From Pseudoxanthomonas winnipegensis (GTDB lineage: Bacteria > Pseudomonadota > Gammaproteobacteria > Xanthomonadales > Xanthomonadaceae): DNA of 64,000 nucleotides. The position numbers and the translations under genes were made by a program. Position 1 is the first letter of the stretch. Each line of letters starts with the position of its first letter. The notes under the pieces are model-generated. The model saw only the letters and a list, made by a program, of their open reading frames with translations, ran no database searches and was not told where the DNA came from. Where the stretch lies: the NCBI RefSeq assembly GCF_004283755.1, contig NZ_SHMH01000009.1, positions 62,001 to 126,000 of the forward strand. The letters are read 5' to 3'. Shown piece by piece: positions 52,383 through 64,000 of this stretch.

Positions 52383-53263
52383 TGCACGCCCAGCCGATTG
52401 AGCGGCAGGCGCAGATAGGCCACCCCGTCCGCCTCGGCAGGCGGCAGACGACCGCCGCGGATGTTCACCTGCAGGGCCGGCAGCAGCAGGCGCGGCACCG
52501 GCAGGACCGCATCGCGCGCGCGGCGGCGGGCGACGAAGTCGGCCTCGCTCGCGCCCTGGCCGACATGCAGGTTGTGGGCACGCTGCGCGGCGACAGTGAC
52601 CTCGACCTTCGGCGCGGCGCCCTGCGCCGGATAGTCGTGGCACAGGAACAGACGCGTGTCCTCCGGCAACGCCAGCAGGCGCTGGATCGACGCGTACAGC
52701 TGCGCCGCATCGCCGCCGGGGAAATCGGTGCGCGCCGTGCCCGAGGCCGGCGCGAACAGCGTGTCGCCGATGAAGGCCGCATCGCCGATCACATAGCTCA
52801 GGCTGTCCTCCGTGTGGCCCGGCGTGGCGAGCACGCGCACGGTCAGCGCGCCCACCTGCAGCACGTCGCCATCGTCGAGCAGGCGGTCGAACTGGCGTCC
52901 ATCGGCCACGAACTCATCGCCCAGGCCGAACAGCGCCTTGAAGCGCGCCTGGATGCCGACGATGCCGCGACCGATGGCGATCCCCGCGCCGAGCGCATCG
53001 CGCAGATAGCCGGCCGCGCTGGGATGATCGGCGTGGGCGTGGGTCTCCAGGATCCACAGCACGTCCAGCCCCTGTTCGCGCACCCAGGCCAGCAGCGCGT
53101 CCGCGGAGGCGGTGGAGGTGCGCGCGGCGTTGGCGTCGTAATCCAGCAGCGGATCGATCACCACCGCCGCCGGACTGTGCGGATCGCGCACGACATAGGT
53201 GAGCGTGCCGGTGGCCGGATCGTGGAAGGGCTGGACCTGTGGCAAGGAAGGGGATGACGACAT
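52379..53263 (-). CDS. Metallo-beta-lactamase-fold hydrolase, persulfide-dioxygenase (ETHE1/Blh) type
   Basis: The 294-residue protein has THAHADH, the metal-binding HxHxDH motif, then TPGHTEDSLSYVIGDAAFIGD and HDYPAQG. These are hallmarks of the ETHE1/Blh family, which oxidises glutathione persulfide to sulfite. Operon linkage to a YeeE/YedE transporter matches the bigR-blh loci for sulfide detoxification, but no bigR regulator gene is present here. I chose ATG 53263 because GGAG precedes it by 6 bases; ATG 53275 is also in frame. Confidence 0.85.
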   Translation of the reverse strand: MSSSPSLPQVQPFHDPATGTLTYVVRDPHSPAAVVIDPLLDYDANAARTSTASADALLAWVREQGLDVLWILETHAHADHPSAAGYLRDALGAGIAIGRGIVGIQARFKALFGLGDEFVADGRQFDRLLDDGDVLQVGALTVRVLATPGHTEDSLSYVIGDAAFIGDTLFAPASGTARTDFPGGDAAQLYASIQRLLALPEDTRLFLCHDYPAQGAAPKVEVTVAAQRAHNLHVGQGASEADFVARRRARDAVLPVPRLLLPALQVNIRGGRLPPAEADGVAYLRLPLNRLGVQ

Positions 53264-53360
53264 CGGGAACTCCATGCTGCAGCGTGTTTCGGATCACCCC
53301 GAATTGGAAACATCGGGTTTAAAAGGTCAAGCCAGGCCCTGTCGACCGCGCCATCGAACC

Positions 53361-54011
53361 TCAGCGTAGCGCGAGCAGTTCGGGGAAGGTGTCGAGCACC
53401 GCGACCGCGCCGGCGGCGTCGAGGTCGTACTGCTTGCGATAACCGTAGCGCAGCAGCACCAGCGGCACGCCCGCGTTGTGCGCGGCCAGCGCATCGCTTT
53501 CCGAATCGCCCACCATCAGGCTCTTGCCGGGCTCCACGCCGAACTGCGTGGCCAGGTGCCGCAGCGGCTCGGGCGCCGGCTTGCGCTGGGGCAGCGTGTC
53601 GCCGCCGACGATGCCGTCGAACAGGCCCAGCACGCCGCGCGCCTCCAGCAGCGGGCGCACGAACTGCTCGGGCTTGTTGGTGCACACCGCCAGCCGCACG
53701 CCCTGCCCATGCAGCGCCGCCAGCGTGTCGGCCACGCCCGGATACAGCTGGCCATCCAGCGCGGTATCGCCGTAGTGCTTGAGGAAGCCGGGCATCACCG
53801 CGTCGATGTCGGCATCGCTGCCGGCCGCGCGCATGGCGTAGGTGATCAGCTGGCGCGAGCCCTCGCCGATCCAGTTGGTGATCTGCGCCAGGTCGAAGGT
53901 CCGCAGCTTCCAGTCGGTCAGCGTGCGGTTGACCGCCTCGGCGATGTCCGGCGCGCTGTCCACCAGCGTGCCGTCCAGGTCGAAGATCACCAGCGGGTAG
54001 GGAAAGGACAC
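53361..54011 (-). CDS. gph: Phosphoglycolate phosphatase
   Basis: The 216-residue HAD hydrolase has FDLDGTLVDSAPDIAEAV (nucleophile and acid Asp pair), motif II VCTNKP, a conserved Lys before PLR, and VGDSESDALAAHNAG (motif IV). It dephosphorylates 2-phosphoglycolate. I chose the GTG at 54011 (VSFPYPLVIFDLDG), which has GGAG upstream. Another GTG at 54023 is in frame. Confidence 0.88.
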   Translation of the reverse strand: MSFPYPLVIFDLDGTLVDSAPDIAEAVNRTLTDWKLRTFDLAQITNWIGEGSRQLITYAMRAAGSDADIDAVMPGFLKHYGDTALDGQLYPGVADTLAALHGQGVRLAVCTNKPEQFVRPLLEARGVLGLFDGIVGGDTLPQRKPAPEPLRHLATQFGVEPGKSLMVGDSESDALAAHNAGVPLVLLRYGYRKQYDLDAAGAVAVLDTFPELLALR

Positions 54012-54182
54012 GGTGCGCTCCACGCGACGAAGGGGAGCGGCATGTTAGCCGCCGACGCGTAGCGCGGCGTTCAAGCCGGGCGCGGCGTCGGCACTACCAG
54101 GCCCCGGCAACCGCCCGCCGCCGCCTGCGGGCGGCGACGGCAGCCTTGGGCCACGCGTCCGGACAAGCCCGAACGCCGCGCG

Positions 54183-57431
<3,249 letters not shown>

Positions 57432-57559
57432 TCATCTGCGCGCACGCGGGACGCCCGTGATGTGGCGATGTCGTCCCGTCGAGCGCGAAGGCGCTGGATT
57501 TCCACGTGCGCGGCAACGAAGGGGACGGCCGAGCGTTAGGCGCGGCGTGGACGGCAGCC

Positions 57560-58549
57560 TCAATGCGCATGGCCGGCCCCCGCCTTGCCGAGATCGGCCT
57601 TGACCACATAGCTCTGCTCGACCACGACCTGCTCGCCCGGCTTCAGCCCGGAGAGCACGGCCGCCTGGGTCGCGTCGCGCTGGCCCAGTTCGACCGCGCG
57701 GGCGACGTAGCGGTCCTGGCCCTCGCGCACGAACACCACCTGCCGCCCCTCCAGCGTCTGCAGCGCGTCCAGCGGCACCACCAGCGCCGCCGACGTGGTG
57801 GCCACCACGATGCGCGCCTTCACCGCCGCGCCCGGGCGCCACAGGCCGTCGTCGTTGCGCAGCAGCGCGCGCGCCACGGTGCTCTGGCTGGCCGTGGCCG
57901 TGCCGGGCAGCACGCGTTCGAGCGTGGTGCGGGTGCTGACGCCATCGGTCATCCGGGTCACGGTGACCGGTACGCCGGCGGTGATGTGCTGGGTATCGCT
58001 GCCGAAGACATGCAGGTCCACCCACAGCGTGGACAGGTCGGCGATCTCGAACAGCGCGGCGCCCTCGCCCACCACCCCGCCCAGCTGCGCGCTGCGTGCG
58101 GTGATCACGCCACCGATCGGCGCGCTGACGGTGTAGGGGGTCAGGCTGAGATTGCTTTCGATGCTGGCCAGCGCCTGGCCGGCGCGCACGCGATCGCCGA
58201 CGTTGGCGCGCAGGCTGCGCACCGGGCCGGGGAAGCGCGCGGTGGCCTGGGCGATGTTGCCATCGACCGGCGTCAGCACGCCCTGCACCTCGTGCGCGTC
58301 GGCGATGGTGCCCGGCCCGGCCGGGGCGACGCGGATGCCGGCCTCGCGCGCGATGTCCGCGGGGATCACCGTGCTGTCGGCCTCGGCGTCCTCCTGCGCA
58401 CCTTGCGGCGTATCGGCGTGTTCGTCGCGGGTGGCGGTTTGCGCGTGATCGTCCGTCGCGACGGCCTGCGTCGCGTCCTTGCCGCAGGCGGCAAGCAGCA
58501 GCGTGCCGAACAGCAGCAGGCAGCGCGGGAGGCGGGAATACGTGTTCAT
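57560..58549 (-). CDS. czcB: CzcB-type periplasmic adaptor
   Basis: The 329-residue membrane-fusion protein has a lipoprotein-like signal (LLLAAC, lipidation Cys at 22) and a His/Asp/Glu-rich linker (26-58). The hairpin is short, with a barrel-sandwich domain typical of HME adaptors (AGQALASIES, SAPIGGVI), and it ends GAGHAH, a possible metal-binding tail. Its start overlaps the czcC stop (ATGA). Confidence 0.88.
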   Translation of the reverse strand: MNTYSRLPRCLLLFGTLLLAACGKDATQAVATDDHAQTATRDEHADTPQGAQEDAEADSTVIPADIAREAGIRVAPAGPGTIADAHEVQGVLTPVDGNIAQATARFPGPVRSLRANVGDRVRAGQALASIESNLSLTPYTVSAPIGGVITARSAQLGGVVGEGAALFEIADLSTLWVDLHVFGSDTQHITAGVPVTVTRMTDGVSTRTTLERVLPGTATASQSTVARALLRNDDGLWRPGAAVKARIVVATTSAALVVPLDALQTLEGRQVVFVREGQDRYVARAVELGQRDATQAAVLSGLKPGEQVVVEQSYVVKADLGKAGAGHAH

Positions 58550-59817
58550 GGGCTGATCTCCTGCGCAGCGTGGGGCGCCACCACCGGTTGCCCGGTCAGG
58601 CGCTGCAGTTCGATGAGGGCGGTCTGGGCTTGCGCTGCGGCGTCGAGCTGGCGCCGCAGCGCCTCCACGCGCTGGGCCTGCAGCTGCGCCCATTCCAGGT
58701 AGCTGATGGCGCCGGCGCGCCAGGCGCGTTCGGCGGCGCGTTCGGCCTGCTGCAGGCGCGGCAGCACGTCGCGCGCCAGGCGCTGTGTCTCCAGTTGCGC
58801 GGTTAGGTAGCGACCGTGCGCCTCGGCCAGCGTCGCATGTAGCTGCAGCAGCACCGCGTCGCGCTGCAGCGTGCTGACCGCGAGCTCGGCCTGGGCCGCG
58901 CGGATCTCCGGCTCGGCGCGGCGCGCGCCGCCCAGCGGCAGGCTGAAGCCCGCCACCAGCGCGGTGTCGCCCGCGTCCTGCAGGCGACGCACGCCCAGCT
59001 GCCATTGGACATCGGCGCTGCGCGCACTGGTGGCCAGGCGCAGCTGCGCTTCGTTCACGCGCGCCTGGCCGGCGACGATGGCCAGCTCCGGCGTGCGTTC
59101 GAGCAGGCGGCTCAGGGCGTCGAAGGACTCGAGCTGCGGCAAGGCTTGCAGATCGCCGCTGACCGCGTCGAAGTCGGCCTCGCGCTGGCCCCATAGCGTG
59201 GCCAGCTGGCGGCGTGCGGCCTGGCCGGCGGCCAGCGCGCGGTCGCGGTCCAGTTCGGCCTGGGCCAGCTGCGCCTGTGCGGTCAGCAGCACCGACTCGG
59301 GTGAGGCGCCGGCCTGCAGCCGCGCCTGCGCCGCCTGCACGGCGCGCCGGCGCTGGTCGATGTCCAGCTGCGCGATGGCCAGCGCGCGCTGGGCCAGGGC
59401 GATGGCCTGGTAGCGCTGGGCGACCTGGGCCAGCACGTCCAGGCGGGCGGCCTCGCGCCGCGGCGCCAGCGCGTCCAGGTTGGCCTGGGCCAGCGCGCGG
59501 CGCGCGTCGAGTTTGCCGCCGCGTTCGAGCACGCCGGACAGCGAGACGGTCAGCTCGGCGCTGTCGAAGGCGCGGGTCTGGCCGCTGCCCAGCGCGTTCT
59601 CCAGTTCCACGCCGAAGCTCGTCGCCGGCGCCAGCGCGGCGGCGTCACGGCGCGCCTCCAGTACGGGCCGCTCGCCGTCGATCAGGCGCAGCTGGGGATG
59701 GGTGTCGGACACGCGCCGCAGCGCCTCGTCCAGGCTCAGGGGAACCGGCGGCCGGTCCTGCGCCAACGCGCAGGGCACGGCCGCGAAGGCGGCCAATGCC
59801 GCCAGTCGCAACCACAT
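58546..59817 (-). CDS. czcC: CzcC-type outer-membrane efflux protein (TolC family)
   Basis: The 423-residue protein has a signal peptide (1-19, ending CALA) and two repeated OEP helical halves with long amphipathic helices. It starts the efflux operon as the outer-membrane channel. It overlaps czcB by four bases. Confidence 0.87.
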   Translation of the reverse strand: MWLRLAALAAFAAVPCALAQDRPPVPLSLDEALRRVSDTHPQLRLIDGERPVLEARRDAAALAPATSFGVELENALGSGQTRAFDSAELTVSLSGVLERGGKLDARRALAQANLDALAPRREAARLDVLAQVAQRYQAIALAQRALAIAQLDIDQRRRAVQAAQARLQAGASPESVLLTAQAQLAQAELDRDRALAAGQAARRQLATLWGQREADFDAVSGDLQALPQLESFDALSRLLERTPELAIVAGQARVNEAQLRLATSARSADVQWQLGVRRLQDAGDTALVAGFSLPLGGARRAEPEIRAAQAELAVSTLQRDAVLLQLHATLAEAHGRYLTAQLETQRLARDVLPRLQQAERAAERAWRAGAISYLEWAQLQAQRVEALRRQLDAAAQAQTALIELQRLTGQPVVAPHAAQEISP

Positions 59818-59888
59818 GGGGAATCTCCGAAAGGGCGATGACGAATCCCCGCGGCGCAGCCTTCACGGGCGCCGCGGGCGAGGGATCG

Positions 59889-60266
59889 TCAGGCCGCGAT
59901 CGGCGGACGCAGCGCCAGGCTCGGGGTGTGGGAACGCGCGGGCAGGTCCGCACGCGCCTGCGGGGCCGCACGCACCGCCGCCATCGGCAGCAGCGCGAAC
60001 TGGGAGGGGATGGCGGTCAGGTGGCCGCAGCAGTGGGCCGCATGCATCAGCGCATGCAGCAGATCGCCCGCATCGTCGGCATCGTCCGCATCGGCGGCCA
60101 GCGCGTGCTCGTCGGCCTGATGCAGGTGCGCGGCGCTGCCGCGCGTGGCCTCATGCAGATCGCCCACCGCCGCCAGCACCGGATTGGCCAGCACCGCCAG
60201 CAGCAGCACGGCCAGCGCCGGCAGGCGCAGCCAGGACAGGCAGCGAGGGACGATGCGCAACGACAT
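59889..60266 (-). CDS. Small periplasmic CzcI-like protein upstream of czcCBA
   Basis: The 125-residue exported protein has a signal segment (about 8-32, ending VLA). It is followed by a His/Asp-rich stretch with HEATRGSAAHLHQADEHALA and then LMHAAHCCGHLTAI, a plausible metal-binding site. Small proteins of this kind (CzcI, CopB-like) precede czc operons and modulate them. It lies 71 bases upstream of czcC on the same strand. The assignment rests on position, size and composition. Confidence 0.65.
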   Translation of the reverse strand: MSLRIVPRCLSWLRLPALAVLLLAVLANPVLAAVGDLHEATRGSAAHLHQADEHALAADADDADDAGDLLHALMHAAHCCGHLTAIPSQFALLPMAAVRAAPQARADLPARSHTPSLALRPPIAA

Positions 60267-60304
60267 GGGCGCCGATGCTAGTGCGCGCGCCGCGCGTTAA
60301 ACAA

Positions 60305-61405
60305 TCACATGGCCGGTTTGTCATCGCCCGCAGGCGGCAGATCGTGGTCGAACAGCGCGCCCTGCACCACCACCTCCTCGCGCTCGCGGAATCCCGACAG
60401 GCCCACGCCGACCAGGCGATAGCGCGTGTCGGCGGGCAGGTCCACGCGTTCGCGCAGGGCCAGCGCGATGCGGGTGAAGGCTTCCAGCGAGGCCGGCGGC
60501 GCCTCGGGCGTGAAACTGCGGGTGAGGATGCGGAACTGCGCGGTCTTCAGCTTGAGCACCACGGTATGGCCGATGCGCGGGGTTTTGCGCGTGGCCGCCC
60601 ACGCCTTGGCCGCCATGCGCACGATCGGTTCGTCCAACTCCTCCAGCGGCACGTCCACGGCGAAGGTGTCCTCGGCCGAGATCGACTGCACCGGCTGGTC
60701 CGGCTCCACCGGGCGCTCGTCGATGCCGCGCGCGCGCCGGTGCAGGGCCGCGCCGAAGCGACCGAAGCGCAGGGTGAGTTCCTCCAGCGAGCACGCGCGC
60801 AGCTCGCCGACCGTGGCGATGCCCAGCTCGGCCAGCTTCTGTTCGGCGACCTTGCCCACGCCGGGGATGCGCCCGACCGGCAGCGGCGTCAGGAACGCCT
60901 CGACCTGCGCCGGCTTGATCACGTACTGGCCGTTGGGCTTGTTCCAGTCCGAGGCGATCTTGGCCAGGAACTTGTTGGGCGCGATGCCCGCCGAGGCGGT
61001 CAGTTGCGTGGTCTCGAAGATCTGCGCGCGGATCGCCTGCGCTGTGGCCGTGGCGCTGGGCGAGGCGATCTTGGGGTCGGTCACGTCCAGGTAGGCCTCG
61101 TCCAGCGACAGCGGCTCGACCAGGTCGGTATGGGCCAGGAAGATCTCGCGCACCTGCCGCGAGACGGCCTTGTAGCGGGTGAAGTCGGGCGGCACGAAGA
61201 CCGCATCCGGGCACAGTCGCTCGGCGCGCACCGCCGGCATGGCCGAGCGCACGCCGAACACGCGCGCCTCGTAGCTGGCCGCGCACACCACCGAGCGCGC
61301 GCCGCGCCAGGCCACCACCACGGGCTTGCCGCGCAGAGACGGGTCGTCGCGCTGTTCGACCGATGCGTAGAAGGCATCCATGTCGATGTGGAGGATCTTG
61401 CGCAT
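60305..61405 (-). CDS. dinB: DNA polymerase IV
   Basis: The 366-residue Y-family polymerase has D8 in ILHIDMDAFYASVEQ, the catalytic SLDEAYLDVT, and a helix-hairpin-helix (RIPGVGKVAEQKLAELG). A little-finger domain follows (about 245-350). The C-terminus lacks a clear QxxLxLF clamp motif, but QGALFDHDL could serve. It performs error-prone bypass synthesis. I saw no certain LexA box upstream. Confidence 0.95.
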   Translation of the reverse strand: MRKILHIDMDAFYASVEQRDDPSLRGKPVVVAWRGARSVVCAASYEARVFGVRSAMPAVRAERLCPDAVFVPPDFTRYKAVSRQVREIFLAHTDLVEPLSLDEAYLDVTDPKIASPSATATAQAIRAQIFETTQLTASAGIAPNKFLAKIASDWNKPNGQYVIKPAQVEAFLTPLPVGRIPGVGKVAEQKLAELGIATVGELRACSLEELTLRFGRFGAALHRRARGIDERPVEPDQPVQSISAEDTFAVDVPLEELDEPIVRMAAKAWAATRKTPRIGHTVVLKLKTAQFRILTRSFTPEAPPASLEAFTRIALALRERVDLPADTRYRLVGVGLSGFREREEVVVQGALFDHDLPPAGDDKPAM

Positions 61406-61716
61406 GGGACGCGCAGTATCGCGCGCGGCCGGTGGGGCAGGCCACCGGAAACGTTGACATGACGCAGCGCTTGATCTGTCTGGCTGTCGTCGGGCGGGAC
61501 GATGTGCGGGCGGGATCGGATGTTGCGTCGCGATCAATCGTTCGCTCGCACGGGAGTCGCGATTTACATTGCGGACGTCCGGAACTGTTCGCTCATGGTG
61601 GCCAAGTCGGGTGAGCATTCGTATCGCGACGAGACCGTGATGACGGTTGCGCCAGCGGCAGCTCGGCAGTGCTAGAACTGCAACGGGAATGATTCCCACC
61701 AAAAGGAGATTGACGG

Positions 61717-62019
61717 ATGAAAGCAATCATCGTTGGAGCCGCGCTGGCGGTTGGCACCGCCCTCTCACTCACCCCCGGAAAGGCGGAGGCGTCGTGTGTC
61801 GCCGTGTGCAACATGGCGTACAGGCAGTGCCTGTCCAGTGGCAATCCCGAAGATCAGTGCGAGACCAAGCTGGAGATGTGCATGGAGCGATGTGAAGGGC
61901 AGCCGAGTACCGCCGAAGCGCAGCGCACCCGCCTGCATGTCAAGGATCAGAACGGACAGGAGATCCTGATCGGGCAAACCCGGCCTGTGAGCCTGCTTCC
62001 GCTCGAGTCGAAGACCTGA
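61717..62019 (+). CDS. Small exported cysteine-rich protein, unknown
   Basis: The 100-residue protein has a signal peptide (1-25, ending KAEA) and six cysteines in a mirror-symmetric pattern: C27-x3-C31-x6-C38-x9-C48-x6-C55-x3-C59. This suggests a helical hairpin held by disulfides. The C-terminal part (residues 68-100) is polar with one short hydrophobic strand. A strong AAAGGAG ribosome-binding site precedes ATG 61717, and a terminator follows. I do not recognise the family. It is divergent from dinB. Confidence 0.75.
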   Translation: MKAIIVGAALAVGTALSLTPGKAEASCVAVCNMAYRQCLSSGNPEDQCETKLEMCMERCEGQPSTAEAQRTRLHVKDQNGQEILIGQTRPVSLLPLESKT

Positions 62020-62044
62020 TCCATTCGACGAAAAAGATGAAGAG

Positions 62045-62075
62045 AAGCGCCGGTTTTGCACCGGCGTTTCTTTTG
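62045..62075 (+). terminator. Terminator of the cysteine-rich protein gene
   Basis: Stem AAGCGCCGG / CCGGCGTTT with a TTTTGCA loop, followed by CTTTT, about 25 bases after the stop. Confidence 0.8.
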
Positions 62076-62175
62076 GGGCCTGTCTCTCGCCGTGACTTAC
62101 GGTGGAATCTCAAGGCACCAACAGAAGCGAAGCGCGACGTCCCTGGATCCCGCTTTCGCGGGAATGCAGATCTGA

Positions 62176-62214
62176 AAAAGAGAAGGGCCGGATCCTTCGC
62201 GGGACCCGGCCTCT
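62176..62214 (-). terminator. Terminator of the S9 peptidase gene
   Basis: On the minus strand, GAGAGGCCGGGTCC pairs with GGATCCGGCCCTTCTC around CGCGAA and is followed by TTTTT. It lies 40 bases after the peptidase stop. Confidence 0.8.
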
Positions 62215-62254
62215 CTCGAACACGATCGGCAGCGCGAAGATCGACCGCGCGCGA

Positions 62255-64000
62255 TCAATCCTTCGGCATCTGCAGGTCGTACTGCGCCGGCGGCGTGCCG
62301 CCAGCCAGGTAGCGCACGAAGTAATCCCAGCGCCGGCGCGCGACATAGGCCGTCATCGCCCCATAGCCGTGACGGGCGTTGGGGATCATCAGCATGTCGA
62401 AGTCCTTGTTGGCCTTCATCAGCGCGTCGGCCACCAGCAGGGTCAGGTACGGCGGCACGTTGTCGTCCAGCGTGCCGTGCACCAGCATCAGATGGCCCTT
62501 GAGGTTGCCGGCCAGCGACTGGTTGGCCTGGGCGTCGTAGTTGCTCTTGCCGTCCTTGCCGACGATCAGCTCGCCCTGGTAGCGCTCGGCCCAGTCGTCC
62601 TCGTAGCCGCGGTTGTCGTGGTTGCCGCTCTCCGACCAGGCCACCTTGAACAGGTCCGGGTAGCGCAGGATCGCCGCGGTGGAGGCGTTGCCGCCGCCCG
62701 AATGGCCCCAGATGCCGGCGCGCGACAGGTCGATCCACGGATAGCGCGCGGCCAGTTCCTTCATGCCGGCCACCTGGTCGGGCAGCGTGTTGTCGGCCAT
62801 GTCGGCGTACCAGGTGTCGTGGAAGGACTTGGAGCGCCACGGCGTGCCCATGCCGTCGATGGCCACCACGATGAAGCCCAGTTCGGCCAGCGACTGGTTG
62901 TCGCCGTGCGCGGCCAGGAAGCTGCGCCCGCGCACCGAGCCGGTCTGCGGACCGGGATAGATGTAGTTGACGATCGGGTACTTCTTGGACGGATCGAAGT
63001 TGGACGGCTTGAACAGGATCCCGTACAGGTCGGTCTTGCCGTCGCGCGCCTTGACCGTGAACGGCTCCGGCGGCACCCAGCCGGCGGCCTTCAGGCGGGT
63101 GATGTCGGCCTTGGCGATCTGGGCCACGTCCTTGCCGTCGGCCGCGCTGCGCAGCACGGTCACCGGCGGCACGGTGGTGGTCGAGTACGCATCGACGAAC
63201 AGCTTGCCGTCGGGCGACAGCGCCACGGTATGGTCGGACGCCTCGGGCGTGAGCAGGGTCGGCTCGCCGCCGTCCAGGCTGACCTTCCAGAACTGCTGGT
63301 AATACGGATTCAGGCCGGCGGTGCGGCCGACGCCGCGGAACCACACCGTGCGCGTGGCCGGATCGACCTTGAGCATCTCGGTGACGTTGCCCTCACCGGT
63401 GGTGATGGCGTGCTTGAGCTTGCCGGTGGTCAGGTCGTACAGATACAGCTGGCCCCAGTCGGAGCGCTCGGAGAACCACACCGCCTCGTTGCTGGCCGGC
63501 AGATAGGCCCAGTTGGCCGTGCCGTTGCCGCTCTCGTACTGGGTCTTGACGTGTTCGGAGAACACGGTGCGCACCGCACCGGTGGCCGCGTCGGCGATGC
63601 GGAACCAGGCGTCCTTGTGGAAGCGCGAGGTCGACACGAAGGCCACGGTCTTGCTGTCCGGCGCCCACTTCACATCGTCCCAGCCGCCGTCCGGGCCGCA
63701 GCTGATGTCGTCGCACAGCGTGGAGCGGTGCTGGTCCGGCTCCATCTTCAGGCGCGTGACCTGGCGGGTGGGCACATCGATGATCACCCGCTCGATCATG
63801 GTCACGTGCTTGTCGCCGGGCAGCGGGTACTTCCACGCCTCCAGCTTGGGCGCGCCGACCTTGGTGCTGACCAGGTACATGTCGCTGGTCTTGCGCTGAT
63901 CCTGCTGGAAGGTGGCGATCTTGCGCGAATCCGGCGACCACTCGACGATGGCGCTGTCGGTGTGCTTCCAGCCGGCGTTGTCGGTGGCGTAGCCGTAGTC
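62255..64000 (-). CDS. S9 family serine peptidase (dipeptidyl peptidase IV type), C-terminal part
   Basis: The 581 residues present cover the end of the beta-propeller and the complete alpha/beta-hydrolase domain; the N-terminus lies beyond the window. The nucleophile Ser is in GIWGHSGGGNAS (codon 62699-62701). The acid is in VHGTLDDNVPP and the base His in NARHGYG, which completes the triad. S9 DPP-IV enzymes of Xanthomonadaceae are periplasmic and cleave Xaa-Pro dipeptides. The substrate here is inferred only from the family. A terminator follows at 62176-62214. Confidence 0.9.
   Translation of the reverse strand, partial: DYGYATDNAGWKHTDSAIVEWSPDSRKIATFQQDQRKTSDMYLVSTKVGAPKLEAWKYPLPGDKHVTMIERVIIDVPTRQVTRLKMEPDQHRSTLCDDISCGPDGGWDDVKWAPDSKTVAFVSTSRFHKDAWFRIADAATGAVRTVFSEHVKTQYESGNGTANWAYLPASNEAVWFSERSDWGQLYLYDLTTGKLKHAITTGEGNVTEMLKVDPATRTVWFRGVGRTAGLNPYYQQFWKVSLDGGEPTLLTPEASDHTVALSPDGKLFVDAYSTTTVPPVTVLRSAADGKDVAQIAKADITRLKAAGWVPPEPFTVKARDGKTDLYGILFKPSNFDPSKKYPIVNYIYPGPQTGSVRGRSFLAAHGDNQSLAELGFIVVAIDGMGTPWRSKSFHDTWYADMADNTLPDQVAGMKELAARYPWIDLSRAGIWGHSGGGNASTAAILRYPDLFKVAWSESGNHDNRGYEDDWAERYQGELIVGKDGKSNYDAQANQSLAGNLKGHLMLVHGTLDDNVPPYLTLLVADALMKANKDFDMLMIPNARHGYGAMTAYVARRRWDYFVRYLAGGTPPAQYDLQMPKD

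Noticed and set aside
61406..61716. LexA box controlling dinB
   Set aside because: I looked for SOS-type palindromes upstream of dinB and found none that I could defend.

Overview
The window is high-GC chromosomal DNA of a Xanthomonadaceae-type gammaproteobacterium (Xanthomonas / Pseudoxanthomonas / Lysobacter relatives). I infer this from the very GC-rich codon use, two TonB-dependent receptors, dense palindromic intergenic repeats, a C-rich-loop small RNA resembling what I recall of Xanthomonas sX13, and the general gene content. The genus cannot be fixed from the sequence alone.

Layout. 1-6134: end of purD, a YccS-type FUSC membrane protein, an LplT-PlsC fusion (lysophospholipid transporter plus acyltransferase), and a CD225/DUF2752 membrane pair. 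6531-10816 (minus strand): ampE, nudC, erpA, and two DUF6776 paralogues flanking a bactofilin. 10969-15957: a DUF4126 protein, then a two-gene signalling unit made of a REC / degenerate GGDEF-EAL protein and a hybrid histidine kinase. 15930-17398 (minus): bacterioferritin, Bfd and RppH.

17519-30214 is a tRNA-Met-integrated genomic island of about 12.6 kb. Exact 49-bp direct repeats (the tRNA 3' half) bound it, and it is clearly AT-richer than its surroundings. It carries no recognisable integrase. Its cargo is one tight five-gene operon (18022-29400), in which every junction overlaps. The operon encodes an unknown protein, a 1733-aa DEAH helicase with a DUF1998-type C-terminus (DruE-like), a DUF4338/DruA-like protein, a protein with a CoiA-like zinc module, and an 845-aa coiled-coil protein ending in what looks like a degenerate AAA+ module. 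This fits a Druantia type I-like anti-phage system with a rearranged gene order. A truncated ATPase gene lies convergent at its 3' end. This is the most interesting region of the window.

30393-36789: an HxlR regulator divergent from an SDR oxidoreductase, then a TonB-dependent receptor followed by an exported protein that looks like a six-hairpin glycosidase. 37612-45091: cytochrome bd oxidase cydA-cydB-cydX (minus), divergent from its assembly exporter cydD-cydC (plus). A perfect FNR/Anr box lies between them, and an FNR-type regulator with the sensor cysteines lies nearby. 45200-49206: tandem and dispersed repeats, rhlE, queD, a predicted sRNA, msrC and a TfoX-C protein. 49248-51489: a cobalamin riboswitch and btuB. 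51544-54011 (minus): gph, a persulfide-dioxygenase-like metallo-hydrolase and a two-part YeeE/YedE sulfur transporter. 54183-60266 (minus): a CzcCBA-type metal efflux operon preceded by a small CzcI-like protein. 60305-64000: dinB, a small cysteine-rich exported protein, and the C-terminal part of an S9 (DPP-IV type) peptidase.
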